Positions 20,747-27,076 of a DNA stretch of 27,076 nt are shown one piece after another. Positions within the stretch are counted from its first letter, which is position 1. The number at the start of each line of letters is the position of its first letter. The position numbers and the translations under genes are program-made. This DNA comes from an uncultured Candidatus Saccharibacteria bacterium (GTDB lineage Bacteria; Patescibacteriota; Saccharimonadia; Saccharimonadales; Saccharimonadaceae): NCBI GenBank assembly GCA_938041435.1, contig CALISR010000001.1:1-27076 (forward strand). The letters run 5' to 3'. Under the pieces are notes generated by a model that had not been told where the DNA came from, did no database searches, and saw only the letters and a program-made list of their open reading frames with translations.

Positions 20747-21625
20747 ATGCAACAGATCAATCACACCACACCACAAGCCCACCAATACCTCAATCCACTC
20801 TGCCACATTGCCAAGCCACCACAGCAGATTCACTACCTCGGTACACTACCCGAGGAACGCCGCCCGAGCGTGGCGATCGTTGGGTCGCGCCGCCCCACGC
20901 GCTATGGCCGGGAAGTGACGGAGCAATTCGCCCGCGAGCTAACCCGCCAAGGGGTAATTATCATCAGTGGGCTCGCTCTGGGCATCGATAGTATTGCGCA
21001 TCAGGCCTGTGTGGCGGTAGGAGGCACGACGATTGCTGTGCTGGGCAATGGCCTGCCACGGATCTATCCGGCCAATCATACTGCGCTTGCGGGCGATATC
21101 GTTGCTAAGGGTGGGGCAGTGGTGTCGGAGCACCTGGCGGGGGATGGCTACCGCTTTGGCAGCTGGAGCTTCCTCGAGCGCAACCGCCTCGTGGCTGGCC
21201 TAGCCGACGTCGTCGTCATCACCGAGGCGGCCGAGCGCAGCGGCACACTCAACACTGCCGCCCATGCACTCGAGCAAGGCAAGGACGTCTTTGCGGTGCC
21301 AGGCAATATCACCAGCCCACTCTCGCAGGGCTGCAACAACCTCCTCAAGCAGGGCGCTTTGCCCGCCACCAGCCCAGCTGATATCCTCGCTGTCATGACC
21401 ATCACACCACCCCAGCGCCAGCAGAGTGAGAATGCCACCCTACCACTGGGTAGCACACCGCTCGAGGCCGCCATCATCAAGCTGCTGCGCCAAGGCCTGC
21501 GCGACGGCGAAGAAATGCAGCGCCGCCTAGGCACACCCATCAGCGAGTTTACCATTGCGCTAACGATGCTGGAGATTAATGGCGTTATCCGCTCACTCGG
21601 TGCCAACCAGTGGACATTGGCTTAA
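20747..21625 (+). CDS. dprA: DNA processing protein DprA (Smf)
   Basis: 292 residues from ATG 20747; TTG 20714 would add 11 residues but begins in a TTGACA/TGTCAA inverted repeat. The Rossmann-like domain carries VGSRRPTRYG (45-54), ISGLALGIDSIAH (73-85), FLERNR (142-147), SGTLNTAAHALEQGKDVFAVPGN (from 165) and a C-terminal winged helix (about 235-292, EEMQRRLGTPISEF). The N-terminal SAM-like domain of longer DprA proteins is absent. DprA protects incoming single-stranded DNA and loads RecA during natural transformation. It precedes topA in many bacteria; here one gene intervenes. Confidence 0.95.
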   Translation: MQQINHTTPQAHQYLNPLCHIAKPPQQIHYLGTLPEERRPSVAIVGSRRPTRYGREVTEQFARELTRQGVIIISGLALGIDSIAHQACVAVGGTTIAVLGNGLPRIYPANHTALAGDIVAKGGAVVSEHLAGDGYRFGSWSFLERNRLVAGLADVVVITEAAERSGTLNTAAHALEQGKDVFAVPGNITSPLSQGCNNLLKQGALPATSPADILAVMTITPPQRQQSENATLPLGSTPLEAAIIKLLRQGLRDGEEMQRRLGTPISEFTIALTMLEINGVIRSLGANQWTLA

Positions 21626-21628
21626 TAT

Positions 21629-21649
21629 TATGGTACAGTACCATATACT
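21629..21649 (+). promoter_or_regulatory. 17-base palindrome overlapping a -10 box
   Basis: Arms TATGGTAC/GTACCATA around one base (21629-21645). TATACT (21644-21649) overlaps the right arm and abuts ATG 21650. If TATACT is the -10, transcription would start inside the annotated gene and favour ATG 21692. The palindrome could be an operator or a weak terminator for dprA. Confidence 0.4.
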
Positions 21650-22363
21650 ATGGCGACAGCAGAGCAAACCCCAAGACAACGCAAATATCACATGAGAGAT
21701 ATTCCTACTGTGCCAAATGCCATCTCGGCTACTGGGCTTGGGTTAGTAGCTGCCGGTGCTCAGAAATTTGACACCGCCACAAAGGAGAACGACAAAGCTG
21801 GCCAGATCATTGGCGCACTCATGATACTTGGTGGTCGTACATGTGACTTAGCAGATGGCCTAGCAGCGCGACGTCTTGGCCAAGAAAGTGACTTTGGTGC
21901 AGGGTTTGATGCTTTTTGCGACAAATTCGGTATGGTAGTGATTGGTGTAATAGCAGGCAAAACCCATGTTGTGCCCAAATCAGTTTTAGTAACAATTGCT
22001 GCTAAGAATGCCGTCAATGCTGGCGCGACCGTCTATCATGGCCTCACAAATGATGAAGCCTTCCGTACGCCAAAATCAGGCAAGTTCAGTATGGCAGCAG
22101 ATAATATAGCAATTGCTGCCTATTTTCTCAAGTCGCTCGCTCCTGAGGGGAGTAAGCTTGAGCGTTGTGCTGGTGTAGCAGCACTAGGGTCGTTTGCTGC
22201 AGGTGCTGTCCTTGGTATTGCCGCTGCGAAAGACTATCTCACTGGCCACTATGCCAAAGCCAAAGACTACAGTAAATCTACCAACAAGTCCACCTCAGCA
22301 GCAAACATCCCACCACGGCAACATCGCACCCGTATGCGTCGCAAACGCCGCGTGCGTGGGTAA
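21650..22363 (+). CDS. CDP-alcohol phosphatidyltransferase family protein
   Basis: 237 residues from ATG 21650; ATG 21692 (residue 15) is a possible later start. The family motif is complete: Asp66-x-x-Asp69-Gly70-x-x-Ala73-Arg74, then Gly83-x3-Asp87-x3-Asp91 (CDLADGLAARRLGQ, then DFGAGFDAFCD). The enzyme transfers a phosphatidyl group from a CDP-alcohol to a second alcohol in the inner membrane, as in PgsA. The hydrophobic segments are less marked than in PgsA. The tail (about 205-237) is strongly basic (RTRMRRKRRVRG), which may bind nucleic acid or lipid head groups. The substrate cannot be told, so no symbol is given. Confidence 0.88.
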   Translation: MATAEQTPRQRKYHMRDIPTVPNAISATGLGLVAAGAQKFDTATKENDKAGQIIGALMILGGRTCDLADGLAARRLGQESDFGAGFDAFCDKFGMVVIGVIAGKTHVVPKSVLVTIAAKNAVNAGATVYHGLTNDEAFRTPKSGKFSMAADNIAIAAYFLKSLAPEGSKLERCAGVAALGSFAAGAVLGIAAAKDYLTGHYAKAKDYSKSTNKSTSAANIPPRQHRTRMRRKRRVRG

Positions 22364-22521
22364 CGCGATTGATGATTCGTGCAGCATTTTTTATCGACAG
22401 CCAGGCTTCTTATATTTTCTGCACTATCAGCAATACCCCTGCCTATAGGCTGGGGAGGGGAAGAGGGTATTCTTAATGTATCCAATTTGCATTCCACTCT
22501 ACTTTGCGGTATCATAGGCGC

Positions 22522-22551
22522 TTGATTAGATAGATTAACAGCAAGTATATA
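22522..22551 (+). promoter_or_regulatory. Possible promoter of topA
   Basis: TTGATT (22522-22527), 18 bases, TATATA (22546-22551); a second -10-like TATAAC lies at 22554-22559. ATG 22577 follows with only a weak ribosome-binding site. The rest of the 22364-22576 gap shows nothing else. Confidence 0.4.
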
Positions 22552-22576
22552 ACTATAACAAGCGAGTAGATAATCA

Positions 22577-24952
22577 ATGAGCAAACACACACAACTAGTC
22601 ATCGTCGAGAGCCCAGCCAAGGCCAAGACAATCGAGCGCTACCTGGGCGGAGAATATCAGGTGCTCTCGAGCGTAGGGCACATTCGCGCCATCCCCAAGA
22701 AGACCAAGGATGGACAACCGCCGATCGATATCAAAAACGACTTCAAGACCGTCTACGAGATCGACCCAGACAAGAAAAAGGTCATCACCGAGCTCAAGAA
22801 GGCTGTGAAAGCGGTTGGAGCAGATAATGTGTGGCTCGCAACCGATGAAGACCGCGAAGGGGAGGCAATTGCCTGGCACCTGTGCGAAGTCCTTGGCCTA
22901 GACCCGCAGCGCACCAAGCGCATCACGTTCCATGAGATCACCAAGCCCGCCATCGAGGCAGCTATCAAACAACCTCGCACTGTAGATATGCAGCTCGTGG
23001 AGGCACAGCAGGCACGGCAGATCCTCGACCGCATCGTGGGCTTCGAGCTGAGCCCTGTGGTGTGGCGCAAGGTGCCGGGTGGCAAATCAGCTGGCCGTGT
23101 GCAAAGCCCAGCGGTCCGCCTGCTCGTGGAGCGCGAGCGCGAGATTCGCGACTTTGCGAGTAGTGCACAGTTCCGCGTAACGGCGCATTTTGCCGTAGAT
23201 GGCGAGGAGCTCAAGGCTGAGCTCAAGCAGCGCTTCGACAGCGAGCAAGCCGCCCACGACTTCTTGACGGGGCTGAGTGGTGCTCGTTTCACCGTCAGCA
23301 GCATTACCAAGACACCTAGCACGCGCAACCCCGCTGCACCATTTACCACCAGCACCCTCCAGCAGGAGGCCAATAGTAAGCTCGGCATGGGTAGCCGTGC
23401 TACCATGGCGAGTGCTCAGAAACTCTACCAAGAGGGGCTCATCACCTATATGCGTACCGATAGCGTCAATCTCAGCCGTCAGGCCATTGCCGCAAGCCGT
23501 ACATACATTACTCAGCACTTTGGTGCCGACTATTCACACAGTCGCACCTTCACCACGAAGTCAGCTGGTGCCCAAGAGGCTCACGAAGCCATCCGCCCGA
23601 CCGATATCGCCCGCGAATCCGTCGCTGGCAGTAGCTACGACCAAAAACTCTACGACCTCATCCGCCGGCGCACCCTAGCCAGCCAAATGGCCGCTGCGAA
23701 GCTAGAGAACACCACCATTACCATTAGCATCGACAGCACGCAGCTCGAGACCGAGAAAACACTCGTCTTTGAGGCAAAGGGTCAGACAGTGCTGTTTGAT
23801 GGCTTTTTGCGCGTCTATGGCGGTAAGGATTCGACCATCCTGCCATCAGTCAGCCAACACACCACCCTTGAGCTCGCACAGGCCGAGGCACGGCAGGTCT
23901 TTGCCCGCCCACCAGCGCGCTATACCGAGGGGACACTCGTCAAGAAGCTTGAAGAGCTTGGTATTGGTCGGCCCAGTACGTACGCCACCATCATGAACAC
24001 CATCCAGACTCGTGGCTATGCCGAGCGAGGCGAGAGCGAGGGTGAACCACGCGATGTCATCGTCCTAGAGCGTACGGGCGAGATCCCGAGTGATAATACC
24101 CCTGTCGTCACTCGTCGCATCGTCCAAGAAAAAACTGGTGCCACCCGTGGCAAGCTACTGCCCACCCCAGCGGGTGAGCTAATTGCTGGCTTTCTCACCG
24201 ATCATTTCGACCCCATCATTGACTATGGCTTCACTGCCCGCGTCGAGACCGATTTCGATGACATCGCTGCCAGCAAGCTTGCGCGCAATGCCATGCTGCG
24301 CCAATTTTACGAGCCCTTCCATGAGCTCATCGAAAAATCCGGCGACATCGACCGCAGCACTGTTGGCGCTCACCGCGAAGTTGGTACTCACCCCAAGACT
24401 GGCAAGCCGATCTTTGCCCGCTTTGGACGTTTTGGGCCGATGCTCCAGCTGGGCAGTAGTGAGGATAAGACAACTAAGCCGCAGTTTGCGCCGCTCCCCA
24501 AAGGTGAGCGCATCGAGACCGTCACGCTCGAGCAAGCCCTCAAGGCCTTCGAACTACCGCGCACTGTTGGTACCACCGAGGATGGTCAGACCATCAAGGC
24601 AAACGTTGGGCGCTTTGGGCCGTACATTCAGGTAGGCAAGCTCTACGTCAGCCTGAAAGAGCACGACCCACGCGACATTACCGAAGCCGAGGCTCGCGTG
24701 CTCTACGCCGCCAAGCTCAAGGCCGAGGCAGAGAAGCACATCGCCGATTTTGGCACTATCAAAATCCTTAAGGGGCGCTGGGGACCATATGTGACTGACG
24801 GCAAGACTAACGCACGCGTACCCAAGGATACTGATCCAACAACTCTGGATGAGGCGCAAGCCCGCGAAATCTTGGCCGCCGCACCACCCAAACGCGGCCG
24901 GCGCAAGACCGCAACCCGCACCACCACCACACGCAAGAAGCGCACCGCCTAG
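22577..24952 (+). CDS. topA: DNA topoisomerase I
   Basis: 791 residues. The Toprim domain has IVESPAKAKTIERYLG (Glu11) and the acidic triad DEDREGE (90-96). The catalytic tyrosine is Tyr291 in LITYMRTDS. RPTD and GRPSTYATIMNTI are standard further motifs. The C-terminus has three short repeats in place of cysteine zinc fingers, with GRFGPMLQLG (about 617), GRFGPYIQVG (about 678) and GRWGPYVTDG (about 733), and ends in a Lys/Arg/Thr-rich tail. It relaxes negative supercoils through a 5'-phosphotyrosine intermediate. A strong terminator follows directly. Confidence 0.97.
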   Translation: MSKHTQLVIVESPAKAKTIERYLGGEYQVLSSVGHIRAIPKKTKDGQPPIDIKNDFKTVYEIDPDKKKVITELKKAVKAVGADNVWLATDEDREGEAIAWHLCEVLGLDPQRTKRITFHEITKPAIEAAIKQPRTVDMQLVEAQQARQILDRIVGFELSPVVWRKVPGGKSAGRVQSPAVRLLVEREREIRDFASSAQFRVTAHFAVDGEELKAELKQRFDSEQAAHDFLTGLSGARFTVSSITKTPSTRNPAAPFTTSTLQQEANSKLGMGSRATMASAQKLYQEGLITYMRTDSVNLSRQAIAASRTYITQHFGADYSHSRTFTTKSAGAQEAHEAIRPTDIARESVAGSSYDQKLYDLIRRRTLASQMAAAKLENTTITISIDSTQLETEKTLVFEAKGQTVLFDGFLRVYGGKDSTILPSVSQHTTLELAQAEARQVFARPPARYTEGTLVKKLEELGIGRPSTYATIMNTIQTRGYAERGESEGEPRDVIVLERTGEIPSDNTPVVTRRIVQEKTGATRGKLLPTPAGELIAGFLTDHFDPIIDYGFTARVETDFDDIAASKLARNAMLRQFYEPFHELIEKSGDIDRSTVGAHREVGTHPKTGKPIFARFGRFGPMLQLGSSEDKTTKPQFAPLPKGERIETVTLEQALKAFELPRTVGTTEDGQTIKANVGRFGPYIQVGKLYVSLKEHDPRDITEAEARVLYAAKLKAEAEKHIADFGTIKILKGRWGPYVTDGKTNARVPKDTDPTTLDEAQAREILAAAPPKRGRRKTATRTTTTRKKRTA

Positions 24953-24970
24953 CCCGGCGACCTCTCATAT

Positions 24971-25005
24971 ACCAGCGGCTCCTCTGTACTAGCCGCTGGT
25001 TTTTC
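24971..25005 (+). terminator. Terminator of topA
   Basis: 10-bp stem ACCAGCGGCT (24971-24980)/AGCCGCTGGT (24991-25000) followed by TTTTC. Confidence 0.85.
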
Positions 25006-25112
25006 TATGCCAGCCCGCATTGCTGCGAGCCCGTCAACTGCCCTGTCATGCTCGCCACATCACTTGCAAATGAAAAGCCTCAAAAAATTGTTTACCATAA
25101 GCGTAAAGTGTG

Positions 25113-25121
25113 TGCTATAAT
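25113..25121 (+). promoter_or_regulatory. Extended -10 promoter of the small ORF and sigma4/HARE gene
   Basis: TG-C-TATAAT ends 6 bases before ATG 25128. No other good promoter lies before ATG 25231. Confidence 0.65.
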
Positions 25122-25127
25122 AGTTCT

Positions 25128-25208
25128 ATGATGAAACGATTGACTTATATCACCTATTATTCTATAATCAAATGTAAGAAGTGCGAGTGGGCATTCACAA
25201 GCAACTGA
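25128..25208 (+). CDS. 26-residue leader ORF with CxxC motif
   Basis: ATG 25128 to TGA 25208, directly after an extended -10, so translated from the 5' end of the mRNA. The product begins MMKRLTYITYYSII, continues KCKKCEWAF and ends TSN. Two cysteines spaced CxxC next to Glu-Trp suggest a half zinc site or redox pair. The stop is 22 bases before ATG 25231 of the sigma4/HARE gene, and GGAG of that gene lies in the gap. It could be a leader peptide that controls the downstream gene; no repeated rare codons are apparent. Confidence 0.5.
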   Translation: MMKRLTYITYYSIIKCKKCEWAFTSN

Positions 25209-25230
25209 GAAGGAAATGGAGAACCGAATC

Positions 25231-26316
25231 ATGAACCAAACAACCAAACAACCAACCGAAGTTTTTGCCGCGTCGATCGCTACCATCCTTGATGCAGTCG
25301 GCGAAGAACACGACCGCGAGCGCGAGATCATCGTGCGTCGCTTTGGCCTCAAAGAGCGCCGCGAAACGCTCGAGCAAATCGGCGAGCTGCTCGGTATTAC
25401 GCGCGAGCGTGTCCGCCAGCTCGAGAAAGCCATCGTGGTGCGCCTCAAGCTTGCCGCCGAAGCAGGCGAACTAGAGGGCCTGCACGACGCCGAGCGTCTC
25501 ATCATCCGCGACCTCTCCGAGAATGGCCGCGTTGGACGCGTCTCAGATATCACACAGCGCCTGTTAGATGTCGAGACACCCACGGTGCAGCAGCGCGCCC
25601 ACATTGCCTTCATCGGCGAAGTCTCAGCCCGCCTCACCCCCATCAACGAGACCGACAAATACCACCAAGGCCTGGCCATTGCCGAATACGGCGATGAAAA
25701 AGCAGTGCGAAGCCGCGTGGATGAGATCGTTGCCGCTATCAAACAGCATGGTGCACCTATCAGCCTCGAAGCGCTGCATGACCAACTCACCTACGAGAAC
25801 CCCAACCAAGTGCGCGGCCTCGCCAGCCTCTCTACCCAGTTGGCCCACCTCAAAGATATGTGGGGCCTGAGCAAGTGGCCAACCGTTAATCCCAAGAATA
25901 TCCGCGACAAGATCTACGTCGTCCTACTAGACGAAGGCAAACCGCTGCACTTTAGCGAGATTGCTCAGCGCATCAAGGAGAGCACCTTCAAGCGCCGCAA
26001 CGTCACCAAGCAAGCCATCCACAACGAGCTCATCAAAGACAAGCGCTTCATCCTCATCGGCCGCGGCATTTATGCGCTCGACATCTGGGGCTATAGCCAA
26101 GGCACTGTGGCTGACATCATTGCCGGTATCTTGCGCGACGAGGGTGGCCCATTGCACCGCGACGAGATCGTCAAGCGCGTTCTCAAGAGCCGCCAGGTCA
26201 AGGAGACCACCATCCTTCTTAATCTCCAAAGTAAACCGCTTTTCAAGCGCGTCGCCAAAGCCACCTACGCCCTCGAACCACCTAAGGAGCAAGCAGAGGC
26301 GGTCGCAGCAGCGTAG
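25231..26316 (+). CDS. Sigma-70 region 4 protein fused to HARE-type helix-turn-helix domains
   Basis: 361 residues from ATG 25231, chosen because GGAG (25218-25221) is 9 bases away; ATG 25216 overlaps its own ribosome-binding site. Residues 27-75 are a sigma region 4 helix-turn-helix (REIIVRRFGL, ETLEQIGELLGITRERVRQL), which in sigma factors contacts the -35 box. No region 2 is present, so it cannot be a complete sigma factor. Near 215-285 and 295-350 are two winged-helix segments of HARE-HTH (RpoE delta-like) type: GKPLHFSEIAQRI ... GIYALDIWGY and GGPLHRDEIVKRV ... ATYALE. A third weaker winged helix lies near 145-195. The order suggests a transcription factor or RNA polymerase accessory protein. 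Confidence 0.85.
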   Translation: MNQTTKQPTEVFAASIATILDAVGEEHDREREIIVRRFGLKERRETLEQIGELLGITRERVRQLEKAIVVRLKLAAEAGELEGLHDAERLIIRDLSENGRVGRVSDITQRLLDVETPTVQQRAHIAFIGEVSARLTPINETDKYHQGLAIAEYGDEKAVRSRVDEIVAAIKQHGAPISLEALHDQLTYENPNQVRGLASLSTQLAHLKDMWGLSKWPTVNPKNIRDKIYVVLLDEGKPLHFSEIAQRIKESTFKRRNVTKQAIHNELIKDKRFILIGRGIYALDIWGYSQGTVADIIAGILRDEGGPLHRDEIVKRVLKSRQVKETTILLNLQSKPLFKRVAKATYALEPPKEQAEAVAAA

Positions 26317-26344
26317 CTTTCCTTAGACAAACAATACGCCAATA

Positions 26345-26380
26345 AGAGACGAAGTGATGAGAGCTTCGTCTCTTTCGGTT
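26345..26380 (+). terminator. Terminator of the sigma4/HARE gene
   Basis: 10-bp stem AGAGACGAAG (26345-26354)/CTTCGTCTCT (26364-26373) with a 9-base loop, then TTCGGTT. Confidence 0.7.
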
Positions 26381-26413
26381 ATATAGTATGGCTACAATGA
26401 TACCACGAGGGAT

Positions 26414-26599
26414 GTGTCTGACTATAACATGCAAACGTCTTACGTCTTTGAAATTCCGTTTCGGATTCACGGCAAGGACGCACATCCAGAGCGAGTTCTT
26501 TTCTTTCATCGGCCAATGAAGGAGTATATTGCTGCAGCTACGGAGGCAGGATTAGTGGTGTCGAATCTCTCGGTGCCTGAGCACATTGGTGTTGGGTGA
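26414..26599 (+). pseudogene. C-terminal remnant of a class I methyltransferase-like protein
   Basis: The frame opens at GTG 26414 with GAGGG only 2 bases before it and gives 61 residues. The sequence EIPFRIHGKDAHPERVLFFH, then RPMKEYIAAATEAGLVV, matches the usual last strand-helix of SAM-dependent methyltransferases ('FHRP...Y...L..AGF.I'). The SAM-binding N-terminal half is absent upstream, where the terminator of the sigma4/HARE gene lies. It is therefore probably a decayed or truncated gene. A TACAAT (26393-26398) could still transcribe it. Confidence 0.5.
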
Positions 26600-26809
26600 G
26601 TCAAACGCATCTCAGTACTCATCCTCACAAAAGTATAAGTCTTTATTTTGGTGGATCACAAACAGCCTGAAAATAAGTGAAAGCTCGAGTCTACAGGCTT
26701 GAGAGAAATAATGATAGGGAAGTGGCCTCTCCTATAGCCCCGAACACCACATATACTCAGCTATAACAGAGGTAATTTGCCGTGTGGACAACTATCGTGT
26801 ACACATGAT

Positions 26810-26891
26810 GGCTGCGGGTATCTGCGTGTGATTTTGCACTCATAGGCTTATGTATCGGCCGTTTTGTGTGCAAGATAATTCCGCCGCAGCC
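26810..26891. repeat. Nested inverted repeats, possible RNA domain
   Basis: GGCTGCGG (26810-26817) pairs with CCGCAGCC (26884-26891). Within it, TATC pairs with GATA, TTGCAC with GTGCAA and CATA with TATG in nested order. The strand is not resolved. Part of a gene-free tail from 26600 to the window end. Confidence 0.45.
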
Positions 26892-26961
26892 ACAATTTGC
26901 TCATATACACCTCTTGTATCTATTCCTTTGCAGAGCATCTCAGGCATACAGCAAAAGCAAC

Positions 26962-27041
26962 CAAAAAGGGTAGGGTAAGGCAGGGGAGTCTGCCACCCTT
27001 TCGTCAAAAATCCCCGGCAACCGCCCTACCCCTGTTTTTGC
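26962..27041. ncRNA. Structured element with possible pseudoknot, terminator-like in both directions
   Basis: Outer stem GGGTAGGG (26968-26975)/CCCTACCC (27024-27031). Inside it is a hairpin GGCAG/CTGCC (26979-26983, 26990-26994) whose loop GGGA (26984-26987) can pair with TCCC (27011-27014). T-rich runs flank the outer stem on both strands (CTGTTTTTG on plus, TTTTTGG on minus). The size and pseudoknot are unusual for a plain terminator; a riboswitch-like leader for a gene beyond the window, or the end of an RNA gene, are both possible. Confidence 0.45.
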
Positions 27042-27076
27042 ATCATTGCACCAGCCTCTACCACTGATAATTTCGT

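Noticed and set aside
22753..23406. 217-codon minus-strand frame
   Set aside because: Shadow of topA; Ser/Arg/Leu-rich, no homology features.
25092..25790. 232-codon minus-strand frame
   Set aside because: Antisense of the sigma4/HARE gene; Ser/Arg-rich shadow product with no recognisable fold.
1..27076. CRISPR array, insertion sequence or rRNA genes
   Set aside because: No regularly repeated spacers, no DDE transposase with terminal repeats and no rRNA-like sequence found by reading the window.

Overview
The window looks like a chromosomal segment of a small-genome bacterium of the Candidatus Saccharibacteria (TM7)/Patescibacteria type. This is inferred from gene content and layout: short single genes on alternating strands, many small unassigned membrane proteins, promoters with an extended -10 box lying 6-9 nt before the start codon (leaderless mRNAs), a sigma-region-4 protein fused to HARE-type helix-turn-helix domains, and a DprA lacking an N-terminal extension. 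UGA acts as a normal stop (for example at 909-911 and 25206-25208), which argues against the recoded Gracilibacteria/Absconditabacteria. No taxonomic marker gene is present, so the placement is a hypothesis.

Region 1-2857 is the right end of an integrated mobile element. It holds a winged-helix protein running off the left edge (minus strand), an AT-rich control region, and a three-gene operon (ribbon-helix-helix protein, small basic protein, large serine recombinase). The recombinase gene runs into a tRNA-Glu(UUC) gene on the opposite strand, the presumed attachment site. Region 3021-13268 is chromosomal: a membrane-anchored beta-propeller-like protein, a quinone-oxidoreductase-like enzyme with a palindromic operator candidate, a membrane sensor kinase and a response regulator that both carry long Pro/Ala-rich tails, an RsuA/RluB pseudouridine synthase, several small membrane proteins and a predicted HExxH metallopeptidase. 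Region 13400-19674 carries der, a hairpin-rich small gene behind a structured leader, a COG0523/CobW GTPase divergent from pth, a DUF475 membrane protein and a membrane-anchored trypsin-like protease. Region 19675-27076 carries a 40-codon ORF, a well-folded minus-strand RNA candidate ending in a strong terminator, dprA, a CDP-alcohol phosphatidyltransferase, topA, a leaderless 26-codon ORF in front of a sigma4/HARE regulator, a methyltransferase remnant and a gene-free structured tail.

The core genes are housekeeping: der for ribosome assembly, pth for peptidyl-tRNA recycling, a pseudouridine synthase for rRNA, topA for supercoiling, dprA for DNA uptake, and a phosphatidyltransferase for lipid head groups. 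The least explained parts are (i) the minus-strand RNA at 20415-20640, (ii) the switch-like leader plus regularly spaced hairpins at 15001-15426, (iii) the 3' end of the recombinase written in the antisense of a tRNA, and (iv) the CxxC mini-ORF upstream of the sigma4/HARE gene.
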